DNA from: Candidatus Eisenbacteria bacterium | Lineage (GTDB): Bacteria; Orphanbacterota; Orphanbacteria; Orphanbacterales; Orphanbacteraceae | Length of the DNA: 64,000 bases | Direction of reading: 5' to 3' | Assembly (NCBI GenBank): GCA_016930695.1 | Contig: JAFGGD010000008.1 | Span: 84,840 to 148,839, forward strand | Shown: in pieces, positions 8,396-17,199 of the stretch | Position numbering within the stretch: the stretch's first letter is position 1 | How the letters are laid out: every line of letters starts with the position of its first letter | Position numbers and translations under genes: made by a program | Notes under the pieces: generated by a model | What the model saw: only the letters and a program-made list of their open reading frames with translations | What the model was told of the DNA's origin: nothing | Database searches by the model: none

Positions 8396-8464
8396 GCGGC
8401 CGAGGCGCAGGAACGTTTCACGGACCGATCGCGCCCGGCGATACCGGTTTTCCGGATAGCGCCG

Positions 8465-9106
8465 TCAGGCGATCCCGTGATCCCTCTTGTACTCCGCCCA
8501 ATTCTTTTTGAGGTGAAGAAAGGACTCGAAGTCCGTCTGGAGGAGGAAGGGATTGCTCCGCCGTTCCTCGCCGATGGTGGAGGAGGGGCGGACGCCGTAG
8601 TCGTGCCCCGGCCACACCTCGGTCTCGTCGGGGAGGACCAGCAGCTTCTCGTGTAAACCGTCGTACTGCTCGCGGGCGTCCTCGCCGAAGCCGGTCCCCC
8701 CGACCTTGCCGACGAAGAGGGTGTCGCCGGTGAGGAGCTTCCCGCCGACGAGGTAGCAGACCGCGTCCGGCGTGTGTCCCGGCGTGTGGATCACGCGGAT
8801 CCGGAGTTCGCCGACGAGGATCGTCTCCCCGTCCACGAGTCCCCTCTCGCCCGGCCCGGCGCCCGTACCGAAGAGCCACACCTCCGCCCCCGTGGCGGCG
8901 CGGACCGCGTCGTTCCCGTTGGTGTGGTCGTAGTGGGAGTGGGTGCAGGCGATCGCTTCCACCGTCAGATCGTGCGCGGCGGCGCGCCCGAGCACCATCT
9001 CCGGATCGAAGGAAGGATCGACCGCGATCGCGCGCCCCCCTTTCCGGTCGCCGACGAGATAGGCGAAGTTCCGGTCGCCGCCGACGCGCAGCTGCTCGAA
9101 GATCAT
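8465..9106 (-). CDS. Metallo-beta-lactamase-fold hydrolase (glyoxalase II / persulfide dioxygenase-like)
   Basis: A 213-residue cytoplasmic metal hydrolase. The metal-binding motif is THSHYDH (about residue 56), followed by HTPGHTP (about 110), TGDTLFVGKVG (about 127) and WPGHDYG (about 167). The C-terminal STIGEERRSNPFL stretch is the one seen in hydroxyacylglutathione hydrolases and ETHE1-type persulfide dioxygenases. Which activity applies cannot be decided from the motifs. Its start overlaps the stop of the upstream radical SAM gene by 4 bases, so the two are co-translated. No glutathione gene is nearby. Confidence 0.85.
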   Translation of the reverse strand: MIFEQLRVGGDRNFAYLVGDRKGGRAIAVDPSFDPEMVLGRAAAHDLTVEAIACTHSHYDHTNGNDAVRAATGAEVWLFGTGAGPGERGLVDGETILVGELRIRVIHTPGHTPDAVCYLVGGKLLTGDTLFVGKVGGTGFGEDAREQYDGLHEKLLVLPDETEVWPGHDYGVRPSSTIGEERRSNPFLLQTDFESFLHLKKNWAEYKRDHGIA

Positions 9107-10122
9107 CCTTTCTCCCCTTCCGGCAGCCGGAGGTGGAAGCGCCCGGCGTGGGCGGCCGCCTTGTTCCGGGCGATCCAGGAGAGCACGCGGGGCGCGTTCC
9201 GCTTCATATCCGCCCGGGCGGTGCAGATCATCCAGCAGCGGAGGTCGCAGGCGCGCACCTTTCGCCGGATCGTCTCGGCCCTTTCGGAGTTCCAGATCTC
9301 GTCGAAGGAGGACTCGCGCACGTTCCCCATCACGTCGTCCAGAATATTACAGGGATAAATGTTCCCGTTGGGTCCGACGAAGAAGAAGTCCGATCCGGCG
9401 TTGCAGACGAATGGGCGGCCGGCGCCGGCGGCGTAGCGGAAGAGGCCGTGCGCGAAGAAGGCGCGAAGCCAGTTCTTGGGGCCGGCCGATCGGAGCAGGT
9501 CCTCCGCGAGGGGGCCGAGGTGCTCCCGCAGCTTGTCGGCGTGGACGCTGTGGTCCTCGTCGGCGCGGAAGTAGTGGGGCGAGTCCTGCGCCACCGCGAG
9601 CGTGAACTGGATCCCCAGCTTCTTCGTCAGGGCGTACACCGCGCCCAGCTCCTCCACGTTCTCCCGCACCACCGTGAAGGCGAGGCGGAGGTTGGTCATG
9701 CCGAGGGACTTCAGCGTTTCCAACGTATTCATGCACTTGTCGAAACCGCCCGGGATGCCGCGCACCCGATCGTGGGTCGCGCCCATCCCGTCGATGGAAA
9801 TCCCCACGCCGATGGACGGGTCGGCCTTCAGGATCTCCGGCATCCTCTCCGCGATCCGGCCGGTGAGGAACCCGTTGGTGGAGATGATCGTTTTGGCGCG
9901 CGGCACCCTCTCCTTCACGACGCGAACGATCTCCGGGAGGTCGTCGCGCAGGAAGGGCTCGCCGCCGGAGAGGTTCACGTAACGAAGTGAATCCGGGAGA
10001 AAACGGTACTCCTCCGGGCGGAGGTCGTCGGTGGATGGGTGCTTCCAGATGCTGCACATGATGCAGCGGGCGTTGCAGCGGTAGGTGACCGCCAGCACCA
10101 CGTCGATCGGGCCGTTCCGCAT
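9103..10122 (-). CDS. Radical SAM / SPASM-domain protein
   Basis: A 339-residue iron-sulfur enzyme. The radical SAM cluster motif is CNARCIMC (CxxxCxxC, residues about 16-23), and the glycine-rich SAM motif is NLSGGEP. The C-terminal half has further cysteines in a SPASM-like arrangement: FVCNAG, IYPCNIL and CDLRCWMIC. These would bind at least one auxiliary cluster. Such proteins usually modify peptides or proteins or are heme or cofactor maturases. The substrate is unknown and no precursor peptide is visible beside it. The downstream gene, overlapping by 4 bases, is a metallo-beta-lactamase-fold hydrolase. Confidence 0.85.
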   Translation of the reverse strand: MRNGPIDVVLAVTYRCNARCIMCSIWKHPSTDDLRPEEYRFLPDSLRYVNLSGGEPFLRDDLPEIVRVVKERVPRAKTIISTNGFLTGRIAERMPEILKADPSIGVGISIDGMGATHDRVRGIPGGFDKCMNTLETLKSLGMTNLRLAFTVVRENVEELGAVYALTKKLGIQFTLAVAQDSPHYFRADEDHSVHADKLREHLGPLAEDLLRSAGPKNWLRAFFAHGLFRYAAGAGRPFVCNAGSDFFFVGPNGNIYPCNILDDVMGNVRESSFDEIWNSERAETIRRKVRACDLRCWMICTARADMKRNAPRVLSWIARNKAAAHAGRFHLRLPEGEKG

Positions 10123-10176
10123 TTTTCTCCCTCCGCGGTTGGGCGGTGTTCGGAGCCGACACCGCGCCCCGCTTAC

Positions 10177-10205
10177 AGACTAGGCCAGCCGGCGCGCGGA
10201 CGCAA
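10177..10205 (-). promoter_or_regulatory. Promoter of the radical SAM / hydrolase operon
   Basis: Minus-strand TTGCGT (10200-10205), a 17-base spacer, and TAGTCT (10177-10182), about 55 bases before the ATG at 10122. Confidence 0.45.
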
Positions 10206-10259
10206 CCGTGGAGAAGGGCGCAACCGAAGGATTTTCAGGCGATTCCGCGCCCCCCTTCA

Positions 10260-10288
10260 TTGCATCCCCGGCGGTCTCGACTTAGAAT
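10260..10288 (+). promoter_or_regulatory. Promoter of the tandem radical SAM operon
   Basis: TTGCAT (10260-10265), a 17-base spacer and TAGAAT (10283-10288) lie about 50 bases before the ATG at 10336. It is divergent from the minus-strand promoter at 10177-10205. Confidence 0.55.
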
Positions 10289-10335
10289 CAGGAGGCGGCC
10301 GGCGGAGGGCGCGGGCCGCGCAAAACGGGGGGATC

Positions 10336-11967
10336 ATGGCGAAGGAGCGGCGCGGGAGGGGAGACGCGGACCGGCGGGCGATCCTGAATGACGAAAGGAT
10401 CTACGGCGGCGCGGAATACCGGAGCGGCGATCTGCGGGTCGTCTTCGCCTATCCGAATCGTTACGGCGTGGGGATGTCGAACCTGGGGTACCAGTCGATC
10501 CTCGCCCGTGCGCGGGCGTCGGAACTGGTCGAGGCGGATCGTCTCTTCGCGCCCGAAGGAGAGGGCGCGCCGCTTCGCACGCTGGACGGCGACCGCCCCG
10601 CCGCGGACGCCCACCTTCTCGCCTTCTCGGTCAGCTTCGAGAACGACTACGTTCATCTTCTTCGCACGCTTCGCGCCGCGGGTCTCCCCCTCCGCCGGGA
10701 GGAGAGGGACGAGCGCGCCCCGCTCGTCGCCGTGGGGGGCGCGATCACCTTCCTCAACCCGGAGCCCCTCCGTCCCTTCGTCGATCTTTTTTTTCTCGGC
10801 GAGGGAGAGGAGCTTTTTCCGGAGTACCTCGATCTTCTGCGGGAGGACCGCGCCGCGCCGCGCCGGGACCATCTGGAGAGGGCGGCGCGCGTCCCCGGCG
10901 TTTACGCGCCGGCGATCCTTCCCGGTGGCGGGGGCGCGCCGCGCCGCGCCTACGGCCGCTTCACCGAGGACCCGCCGGCGACGTCGATCCTGACTCCTCG
11001 CGCCGAGTTTCGCGACACCCTTCTCGTGGAGATCAGCCGCGGTTGTCCGCGGGGCTGCCGTTACTGTTCCATGCGCGCCCTCTCGCCGGAGTACCGCACC
11101 GTGCCCGCGGAGCGTGTCGTCGCCCTCGCCGATCGCTACGCCGCCGAGGATCGGAAACGGGGGAGGGCGCCGCTCCGCCGGATCGGTTTGGTGAGCGCCG
11201 CTTTTTTCGACCACCCCGGCGCGGATCGGATGATCGATGCATTGGCGGACCGGGGCTTCCTGGTCACCGTCTCGTCGCTGCGTGTGGAGAGAACAGGCGA
11301 GGGGGCGCTCCGCCGGCTTCGGGAGAGCGGGCTCCGCACCCTGACCGTCGCGCCGGAGGCGGCGACGGACCGTCTCCGGCGCGTCATCGGCCGCCCCCCC
11401 TCGGAGGAGGAGATCCTCGCCGGCGTCGATCGCGCGGCCCGCGCCGGGTTTCGTTCCCTCCGTCTCTATTTCATGGTCGGGTTGCCGACCGAGACCGAGG
11501 AGGACCGCGAGGCGATCGCTCCCCTGGTTCGGATCATCGCGAGCCGTTTCCGAGCCGCCGGCGGCGGGGAGATCGCGGTCTCGCTTCATCCTTTCGTCCC
11601 CAAGCCGCGCACCCCTTTCCAGTGGAGCGCCATGACGCGGCCCGAGTCGATGCGGGCGATTCTCGCCCGGCTCCGCTCCCGGCTCGCCGGTTTCCCGGTC
11701 AAGGCGCCTGCGCCGAAGGAAGTCTATATGGAAGGCTTGCTCGCCCGGACGGGTGAGGAGGCGGGGCTTTTCCTGGAGCGCCTCGCCGAAGGGCTTCCCT
11801 GGCGGCGCGCCGCCGCCGAGGCGGGGATCGACTTGGAGGAGACCCTCTTCACCGACCGGCCGGCGGGCGCGGGCTTCCCCTGGGAAGGGGCGGAGCGGGA
11901 CCCCGCCGCGGAGAGGCGCCTTCGGGAGTGGACGCGCGCCGTCGGCGCGAAGGGAACAGGGGAATGA
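10336..11967 (+). CDS. B12-binding-type radical SAM protein, TIGR03960-like, first of two tandem copies
   Basis: A 543-residue protein. The N-terminal third resembles a cobalamin-binding-like Rossmann region (GVGMSNLGYQSI, then VAVGGAITFLNPEPL). The radical SAM core has CPRGCRYC (CxxxCxxC, about residue 239) and the barrel motif YFMVGLPTETEEDRE. It ends in a short C-terminal region with no further domain. The gene is 4 bases overlapped by a second gene of the same family. These proteins are widespread and largely uncharacterised. The ATG at 10336 is the first start after the promoter and fits the family N terminus. Confidence 0.8.
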   Translation: MAKERRGRGDADRRAILNDERIYGGAEYRSGDLRVVFAYPNRYGVGMSNLGYQSILARARASELVEADRLFAPEGEGAPLRTLDGDRPAADAHLLAFSVSFENDYVHLLRTLRAAGLPLRREERDERAPLVAVGGAITFLNPEPLRPFVDLFFLGEGEELFPEYLDLLREDRAAPRRDHLERAARVPGVYAPAILPGGGGAPRRAYGRFTEDPPATSILTPRAEFRDTLLVEISRGCPRGCRYCSMRALSPEYRTVPAERVVALADRYAAEDRKRGRAPLRRIGLVSAAFFDHPGADRMIDALADRGFLVTVSSLRVERTGEGALRRLRESGLRTLTVAPEAATDRLRRVIGRPPSEEEILAGVDRAARAGFRSLRLYFMVGLPTETEEDREAIAPLVRIIASRFRAAGGGEIAVSLHPFVPKPRTPFQWSAMTRPESMRAILARLRSRLAGFPVKAPAPKEVYMEGLLARTGEEAGLFLERLAEGLPWRRAAAEAGIDLEETLFTDRPAGAGFPWEGAERDPAAERRLREWTRAVGAKGTGE

Positions 11968-14525
11968 GAACATTGAAACACGAAGTGTTCCGGCTCCTCT
12001 CCGGGGTCTCCCGGCCGAGTCGCTATCTCCCGCCCCTCCTCGGCGGCGCCTTCCGGGACCCGGGAAAAGCGGAGGTGTTCTGGACGCTTCTCTTCCCGGA
12101 CGTCGCCGAGTCCGGCTGGTCCCACTACGGAACGGAGCTGCTTCACAGCGCCCTGAACGGACCGGAGTGGTGCGCCGCGGAGCGCGCCTTCTCCCCCTGG
12201 CCGGACATGGAGAGGGCGATGCGCGCCGCCGGTGTGCCCCTCTTCACCCTCCCCTCCTACCGACCCGTTCGTGAGGGGGATCTGCTCGGGATTACCCTTC
12301 AGTTCGAACTCTCCTACGTCACCGCCGTCGCCGCGATCGATCTCGCGGGGTTGCCGATCCGCGCCGCCGATCGGACCGATCCGCTCCCCCTCGTCGTCGG
12401 GGGAGGGCCCTGCGCGATGAATCCGGAGCCCCTCGCCCCTTTCTTCGATCTTTTCGTTCTCGGCGACGGCGAGGAGGCGGCGCCGCGAATCTCCGAGGCG
12501 GTGCGGGAGTGGAAGCGCGCCGGAGGGGGAACGAAGGGGGAACTGATCGACCGGCTCGATCGAATCGAGGGGGTCTACGCCCCGGAGCGGCACCCGGTCC
12601 GCTTCGATTCGCGCGGGCGCGTCGAGGCGGTGGAGGGACGGACGGTGCGCCGCGCCGTCGTCGCGGACCTGGAAGAGCACCCGCCGCCGGAGCGGCCGGC
12701 GGTTCCGGCGCTCCAACCGGTGCACGACCGCGTCTACGCCGAAATCGCCCGGGGATGCGGCGTCGGTTGCCGTTTCTGCCAGGCCGGGATGATCTACCGT
12801 CCCCTCAGGGAGAGGCCGGCGGCGTCGATCGCCGAGTGGGCGCTCCGCGCGCTGCGCGCGACGGGACACGAGGACATCAGTCTCGCCTCTCTCTCCACGG
12901 GCGATCACGGGGAGATCGTCGAACTGGTGCGCGATCTGGATCGGCGGCTCGCCGGTTGTCACACGGGGATCCAGCTCCCCTCGCTTCGCGTCGCGACGCT
13001 CACGGGCGAACTGATCGCCGAGGCTGCGCGGCTCGGCAAGACCGGTTTCACGCTCGCCCCCGAGGCGGGAACGGAGAGAATGCTCCGCCTGATCAACAAG
13101 GGGATCGAGCGGGGGGACGTGGTGGAGGCGGCGCGTCTCGCCGTGCGCGGCGGCTGGGACCTGCTCAAGCTCTATTTCCTGATCGGCCTCCCCACCGAGA
13201 CCGAGGAGGACCTGGACGGGATCGTATCCTTAATTCATGAAGTTTGGAATGTGGGCCGCGAGGGGGCGGGACGGCGCTTCCGGCTGAACGTGAGCGTCTC
13301 CACGCTCGTCCCCAAGCCCCACACGCCGTTCCAATGGGAGCGGCAGGACCGTCCCGAGGAGACGGCGCGCAAACAGGAGCGCATCCGCCGCGCCCTCCCT
13401 CGGAACCGCAACCTGACGGTCCGCTTCCACGACGCGCCGCAGACCCGCGTCGAGGGCATTCTGGCGCGCGGGGACCGCCGTCTCGCGCCGGTGATCGAGC
13501 GGCTGTTTCGAGAGGGAGTACGGTTCGACGAGTGGAGCGAGTGCTTCGACCCCCGGGCTTGGGAAGGCGCGTTCCTCGCCTGTGGTGTCGACGCCGACGA
13601 CTACCTGAGGGAGAGGGACGAGGCGGAACCGCTCCCCTGGGACCGGATCGACGCGGGACCGGGCCGGGAGTTCCTCCTGCGCGAAAGGCGGCGCTCGCTG
13701 GAGGGGAAGACCACGCCGGTTTGCGACGAGGGGTGCCGGAACTGCTCTCTCTGCGGCGACGAACTCCGCGTGATCCGGCGGAGGCCGGAGAGTCCCGCCG
13801 CCGCGCCGCCGCCGCCGGACGAGGGCGCGTCTCCGGAAACGCGCGAGGCGAAGCATCGCCTTCGCTTCCGTTTCACCAAGCTGGCCGAATGGCGCTTTCT
13901 CTCTCACCTCGAAACGGGGCGCGCGATACGGCTCGCCCTTCGGAGAACCGACCTCCCCATCGCCTACTCCCTCGGTTTCCATCCCCACGCGCGAATCGCC
14001 TTCGGCCCCGCCCTGCCGGTGGGCGTGGGCGGCCGCGCCGAATTGATGGACGTGTTCCTCCACGAGCCGTTCGTCCCGGCCGATGCGGAGCGTCTCCTGA
14101 ACGCCCAGTTGCCGCACGGCCTCCGCTTCTTTCACGGACGCGAGGCGCCCCTACGGAGCCGCGCCCTCGATTCCATCGCCTACCGGATGGAGTACGAGGC
14201 GCGCCCGCCCGACGGCGAAGACCTCGATCGCCTGGAGCGCCGCGTCGCCGATTTTCTGTCGCGTTCCGAGGTCCCGGTGGAACGCACGACGAAGGGGAAG
14301 ACGCGCGTGGTGGACCTCCGGCCGGGCGTGCTCGAAGCGCGGTTGGACCGCGACGAGCGGGCGCTCCTCTTCGCCGTCGCATCGGGCTTGCCGACGGCGG
14401 AGCTCCTCCTCTGGTGGGCGGAAGGGGATCGCGACAGGGTGCTCCGATGGACGCTCACCCGCACGGGTCTTGATCCGCTGGAGGAAGGGGAAAAGGAGAT
14501 TGATCCGGCGCCGGGCATCGGTTAG
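11964..14525 (+). CDS. Radical SAM protein (TIGR03960) fused to DUF2344 / TIGR03936 domain
   Basis: An 853-residue fusion. Residues about 1-590 form the B12-like plus radical SAM part, with the cluster motif CGVGCRFC (about residue 267) and YFLIGLPTETEEDLD (about 402). A cysteine-rich bridge (CDEGCRNCSLC, about residue 590) may bind another iron-sulfur cluster or zinc. Residues about 635-853 are the DUF2344 radical-SAM-linked domain, starting HRLRFRFTKLAEWRFLSHLE. In many bacteria these are two adjacent genes next to ribonuclease G; here they are one, and no rng or ribosomal-protein gene follows within the window. Function is unknown; a link to RNA or ribosome metabolism is suggested by gene neighbourhood in other species. 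The start at 11964 overlaps the previous stop as ATGA. Confidence 0.85.
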   Translation: MRTLKHEVFRLLSGVSRPSRYLPPLLGGAFRDPGKAEVFWTLLFPDVAESGWSHYGTELLHSALNGPEWCAAERAFSPWPDMERAMRAAGVPLFTLPSYRPVREGDLLGITLQFELSYVTAVAAIDLAGLPIRAADRTDPLPLVVGGGPCAMNPEPLAPFFDLFVLGDGEEAAPRISEAVREWKRAGGGTKGELIDRLDRIEGVYAPERHPVRFDSRGRVEAVEGRTVRRAVVADLEEHPPPERPAVPALQPVHDRVYAEIARGCGVGCRFCQAGMIYRPLRERPAASIAEWALRALRATGHEDISLASLSTGDHGEIVELVRDLDRRLAGCHTGIQLPSLRVATLTGELIAEAARLGKTGFTLAPEAGTERMLRLINKGIERGDVVEAARLAVRGGWDLLKLYFLIGLPTETEEDLDGIVSLIHEVWNVGREGAGRRFRLNVSVSTLVPKPHTPFQWERQDRPEETARKQERIRRALPRNRNLTVRFHDAPQTRVEGILARGDRRLAPVIERLFREGVRFDEWSECFDPRAWEGAFLACGVDADDYLRERDEAEPLPWDRIDAGPGREFLLRERRRSLEGKTTPVCDEGCRNCSLCGDELRVIRRRPESPAAAPPPPDEGASPETREAKHRLRFRFTKLAEWRFLSHLETGRAIRLALRRTDLPIAYSLGFHPHARIAFGPALPVGVGGRAELMDVFLHEPFVPADAERLLNAQLPHGLRFFHGREAPLRSRALDSIAYRMEYEARPPDGEDLDRLERRVADFLSRSEVPVERTTKGKTRVVDLRPGVLEARLDRDERALLFAVASGLPTAELLLWWAEGDRDRVLRWTLTRTGLDPLEEGEKEIDPAPGIG

Positions 14526-14561
14526 CCTGAAGACATCAATCGTTGGAGAATGGGTGGTCGG

Positions 14562-15287
14562 ATGCGCATCGCTTTTTTGAGTGACATACACGGCAACCTG
14601 GAGGCGCTTGAAGCGGCCTTCGAGGCGATCGGCCGCGAGAAGGTCGATCAGGTGGTCTGCCTCGGCGACATCGTCGGCTACGGCGCGGATCCGGACGGGT
14701 GCGTGAATCGGATACGGGAGCGCGCGAATCACGCCGTGCTTGGCAACCACGACGCCGCGGTGATCGGGACCACATCCATCGAGCGGTTCAACGCCCACGC
14801 CCGGGCCGCCGTGCATTGGACCCGCCGCCACCTGAGCGATGAAAACGCCGAGTGGCTCCGTGCTTTACCCCTCAAGTTTCACGGCGAGGAGTTCCTGGCC
14901 GTGCACGCCTCTCCCTTCCAGGCGGCGAGCTGGATCTACGTGGTCGATCAGGAGCTGGCGGAAGAGGCGTTCCACGCCTTCGAGGAGCCTGTTTGCTTTC
15001 TCGGCCATTCCCACGTGCCGGCCGTTTTCCGCGAGGGGGACGGGGGACCGGTCGAGATCGTCGACGGCGCCGTCACCCTCCCCGAGGGAGGGCGCTTCAT
15101 CATCAACGTCGGATCGGTGGGGCAACCGCGCGACCGGGATCCCCGTTTCTCCTTCGGGATCTACGACAACGCCACGCTGGAGCTGAGGATCGTCCGCGGC
15201 GATTACGACCGGGAGACCGCCTCGCGCAAGATTCTCGACGCGGGGTTGCCGGAGATGCTCGCCAAGAGGATCCACCTCGGCATCTGA
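14562..15287 (+). CDS. Calcineurin-like metallophosphoesterase (YfcE/MJ0936-like)
   Basis: A 241-residue cytoplasmic phosphoesterase. The dinuclear metal-site motifs are all present: SDIHGN (residues about 6-11), GDIVGYG, GNHD, HASP and GHSHVP, with NVGSVGQPRD near the C terminus. The substrate is unknown. Related proteins hydrolyse phosphodiesters or act on phosphorylated proteins. The start at 14562 puts MRIAFLSD at the N terminus, as in relatives; an in-frame ATG at 14550 with GGAG directly before it is an alternative adding four residues. It lies 36 bases after the radical SAM fusion gene. A run of Ts after the stop (15307-15319) may aid termination, but I see no clear hairpin. Confidence 0.88.
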   Translation: MRIAFLSDIHGNLEALEAAFEAIGREKVDQVVCLGDIVGYGADPDGCVNRIRERANHAVLGNHDAAVIGTTSIERFNAHARAAVHWTRRHLSDENAEWLRALPLKFHGEEFLAVHASPFQAASWIYVVDQELAEEAFHAFEEPVCFLGHSHVPAVFREGDGGPVEIVDGAVTLPEGGRFIINVGSVGQPRDRDPRFSFGIYDNATLELRIVRGDYDRETASRKILDAGLPEMLAKRIHLGI

Positions 15288-15337
15288 CCCGTTCCGGCCC
15301 TCTCCGTTTTTTTGTTTTATTCTCGAAAGTCGCGATT

Positions 15338-16129
15338 TCAATCGTTCGCGCCGGCCCAGCGCGCGTAGGTTTCCTCGTTGATCATCCCGCGGGCGCGCAT
15401 CCTCTCCAGGGTGATCGTCGCCTGCTTGCGGAGGTAGGGACCGGGCCGGGCCGGGTCGAGCCTGCGCGGCGAGGGGATGGCGGAAGCGAGGAGCGCCGCC
15501 TGCCGTGGATTCAACCCGGCGGCGCTCACGTCGAAGTACCGGCGCGCCGCCGCCTCGGCGCCGAAGACGCCGTCCCCCCACTCGATCACGTTCAGGTAGA
15601 TCTCGAGGATGCGGTCCTTTTCCAGGGCGCGTTCCAGCCGCCACGTGGTGAAGGCTTCCACCGTCTTTCGCCGGAGACTCTTTTCGGTGCCGAGGTAGAG
15701 GTTCTTCACGAGCTGTTGGGAGATGGTGCTCGCCCCGCGCGCGAAGCGCCGCTCCTTCCAGTTCTTGCGGATCGATTCGCGGATCTCGTGCGCGTCGAAG
15801 CCGGAGTGTTCGTAGAAGGTGGCGTCTTCGTTGACGATCACCGCGTTCCGGAGATGGACGCTGATCCGGTCCAGGGGAACCCAGTGCCGTTCCTGGCGGA
15901 AGGGATGGCCCTCATCGAGGGCCTCTTCGGCGCGGAGCCGCATGAGCGCGGTCGTCTCCGGATTTCGGTCCCGCAAGGAGTCCACGTCGTAGAGGGGGAG
16001 GGTGAGGTAGGCGACGGGCGAGAAGAGAATCGCCGCGAGGGCGAAGACGAGTGCGATCCGCGCGACCCTCCGCCGGGAGCGGCGTTCCTCGCTCCGCGAG
16101 GCGACGGAGGAGCGGCGCCGGGCGCTCAA
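15338..16129 (-). CDS. mtgA: Monofunctional peptidoglycan glycosyltransferase (MtgA-like)
   Basis: A 263-residue membrane-anchored transglycosylase (GT51) that polymerises lipid II glycan chains. One N-terminal membrane helix (about residues 25-45) is followed by the family motifs NEDATFYEHSGFD (catalytic glutamate first), GASTISQQLVKNLYL, RKTVEAF and EIYLNVIEWG. No transpeptidase domain follows, so it is monofunctional. The start is a TTG at 16129 that overlaps the thiE stop as TTGA, with GAGGGACGG upstream as ribosome binding site. The longer open frame reading into thiE has no plausible start. It converges on the phosphoesterase gene. Confidence 0.9.
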   Translation of the reverse strand: MSARRRSSVASRSEERRSRRRVARIALVFALAAILFSPVAYLTLPLYDVDSLRDRNPETTALMRLRAEEALDEGHPFRQERHWVPLDRISVHLRNAVIVNEDATFYEHSGFDAHEIRESIRKNWKERRFARGASTISQQLVKNLYLGTEKSLRRKTVEAFTTWRLERALEKDRILEIYLNVIEWGDGVFGAEAAARRYFDVSAAGLNPRQAALLASAIPSPRRLDPARPGPYLRKQATITLERMRARGMINEETYARWAGAND

Positions 16130-16776
16130 GCCCGTCCCTCGACGAAGGCGCGCAGCGTCTCCGCGGCGGCGCGCTCGGGGTCGGCCGCCGAGGCGACGGC
16201 GCGGATCACCGCGATCGCTTCGAATCCGGCGGCGCGGACTCGGCCCGCGCATTGCGGATCGATCCCCCCGACCGCCGCCGCGGGGATCCGGACGGCGCGG
16301 CGGATCGCGGCCGCGCGTTCCGGCCCGAGGGCGAAGCGTTCCTTTCCCGGCGTGGGGAAGACGGGGCCGACGAGGAGGAAATCGGCGCCCGCCCTCTCCG
16401 CCTCCCGCGCGCCCGCCTCGTCGTGAACGCTTCGCCCGATCAGACGGTCCGGGCCGACGAGGGAGCGTGCTTCCCCCGGCGTGAATCCGTTCTCCGGGAG
16501 CTGCACCCCGTCCGCTCCCGCGGCGATCGCCACGTCGATCCTGTCGGAGAGGAGAAAGAGGGCGCCGGCCGCGCGGACCGCCGGGGCGGAGGCGAGGGCG
16601 AGCCTGAGGAGCGGGCCGCCGGCCATCCTTTTCTCGCGGAGAAGAAAGGCGTCGGCGCCTCCACGGAGCGCCCCTTCCAGCGCCGCCGCGAAGCGCCCTT
16701 CGCCGCTCGTCTCCCGGCTTCCGATGAAGAGGAAGCGGAAAGGGTGCTCCGCGCCGGCACGTCTCTTTCGATCCAT
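16126..16776 (-). CDS. thiE: Thiamine-phosphate synthase (ThiE/TenI family)
   Basis: A 216-residue TIM-barrel protein that joins HMP pyrophosphate and thiazole phosphate to make thiamine phosphate. Family features: FLLREKRM, then SDRIDVAIAAGADGVQLPE, GRSVHDEAGA, GADFLLVGPVFPT and AVGGID. The thiazole genes thiGHS lie 500 bases away on the other strand, which supports the assignment over the TenI regulator-like paralogue. The start at 16776 follows a good promoter by about 40 bases. The downstream glycosyltransferase gene overlaps by 4 bases. Confidence 0.88.
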   Translation of the reverse strand: MDRKRRAGAEHPFRFLFIGSRETSGEGRFAAALEGALRGGADAFLLREKRMAGGPLLRLALASAPAVRAAGALFLLSDRIDVAIAAGADGVQLPENGFTPGEARSLVGPDRLIGRSVHDEAGAREAERAGADFLLVGPVFPTPGKERFALGPERAAAIRRAVRIPAAAVGGIDPQCAGRVRAAGFEAIAVIRAVASAADPERAAAETLRAFVEGRA

Positions 16777-16824
16777 CAATGCCCCCGATTCCCCCCGCGC
16801 CACTCCGGCGCGGAATCGCTCTCT

Positions 16825-16853
16825 ATCATAAGGATGTCGCATTCGGTTGCCAA
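16825..16853 (-). promoter_or_regulatory. thiE-mtgA promoter
   Basis: Minus-strand TTGGCA (16848-16853), a 17-base spacer and TATGAT (16825-16830). Its -35 overlaps the -35 of the divergent promoter, both inside the palindrome GTTGCCAAC (16846-16854). Confidence 0.7.
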
Positions 16854-16874
16854 CGACGGGCGGCGGCGTAGAAT
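16847..16874 (+). promoter_or_regulatory. Promoter of the GIY-YIG gene
   Basis: TTGCCA (16847-16852), a 16-base spacer and TAGAAT (16869-16874). Transcription would begin at about 16880-16883, at the ATG at 16882, so the mRNA would be leaderless. Confidence 0.55.
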
Positions 16875-16881
16875 GAAAAAT

Positions 16882-17199
16882 ATGAACGAGAAGAGAGAGG
16901 AGAAGGAGGACCGTTCCTGGTCCGTGTACATCGTGGAGTGCGCGGACGGGACTCTGTATACGGGTATCGCGCGTTCGGTTCGCGCCCGGGTGATCGCCCA
17001 CAACCGGGGGAAGGGGGCGCGCTACACCCGGGGGCGACTGCCGGTGCGGCTCCTCTGGCGCGAGGGGGGGCTGGGCCGGCGGGCCGCGCTCCGGCGGGAG
17101 GCGGAGATCAAGAAGCTACGCCGCGGGGAGAAACTCCTCCTCGTCGCCGCGGGGGGAAAGAGCCGTCTCGCCGCGCTGGAACCGCCCCCTCCGGCCTGA
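16882..17199 (+). CDS. GIY-YIG nuclease superfamily protein (UPF0213-like)
   Basis: A 105-residue protein with a single GIY-YIG domain: the paired signature reads VYIVECADGTLYTG, followed by the arginine-bearing helix ARVIAHNRGKGARYTR. Members of this small family (YhbQ type) are DNA-binding nucleases of uncertain role. The basic C-terminal part is typical. The start at 16882 is chosen because the upstream in-frame ATG at 16873 lies inside the predicted -10 element and would not be in the transcript. With that start the message is leaderless. Confidence 0.85.
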   Translation: MNEKREEKEDRSWSVYIVECADGTLYTGIARSVRARVIAHNRGKGARYTRGRLPVRLLWREGGLGRRAALRREAEIKKLRRGEKLLLVAAGGKSRLAALEPPPPA

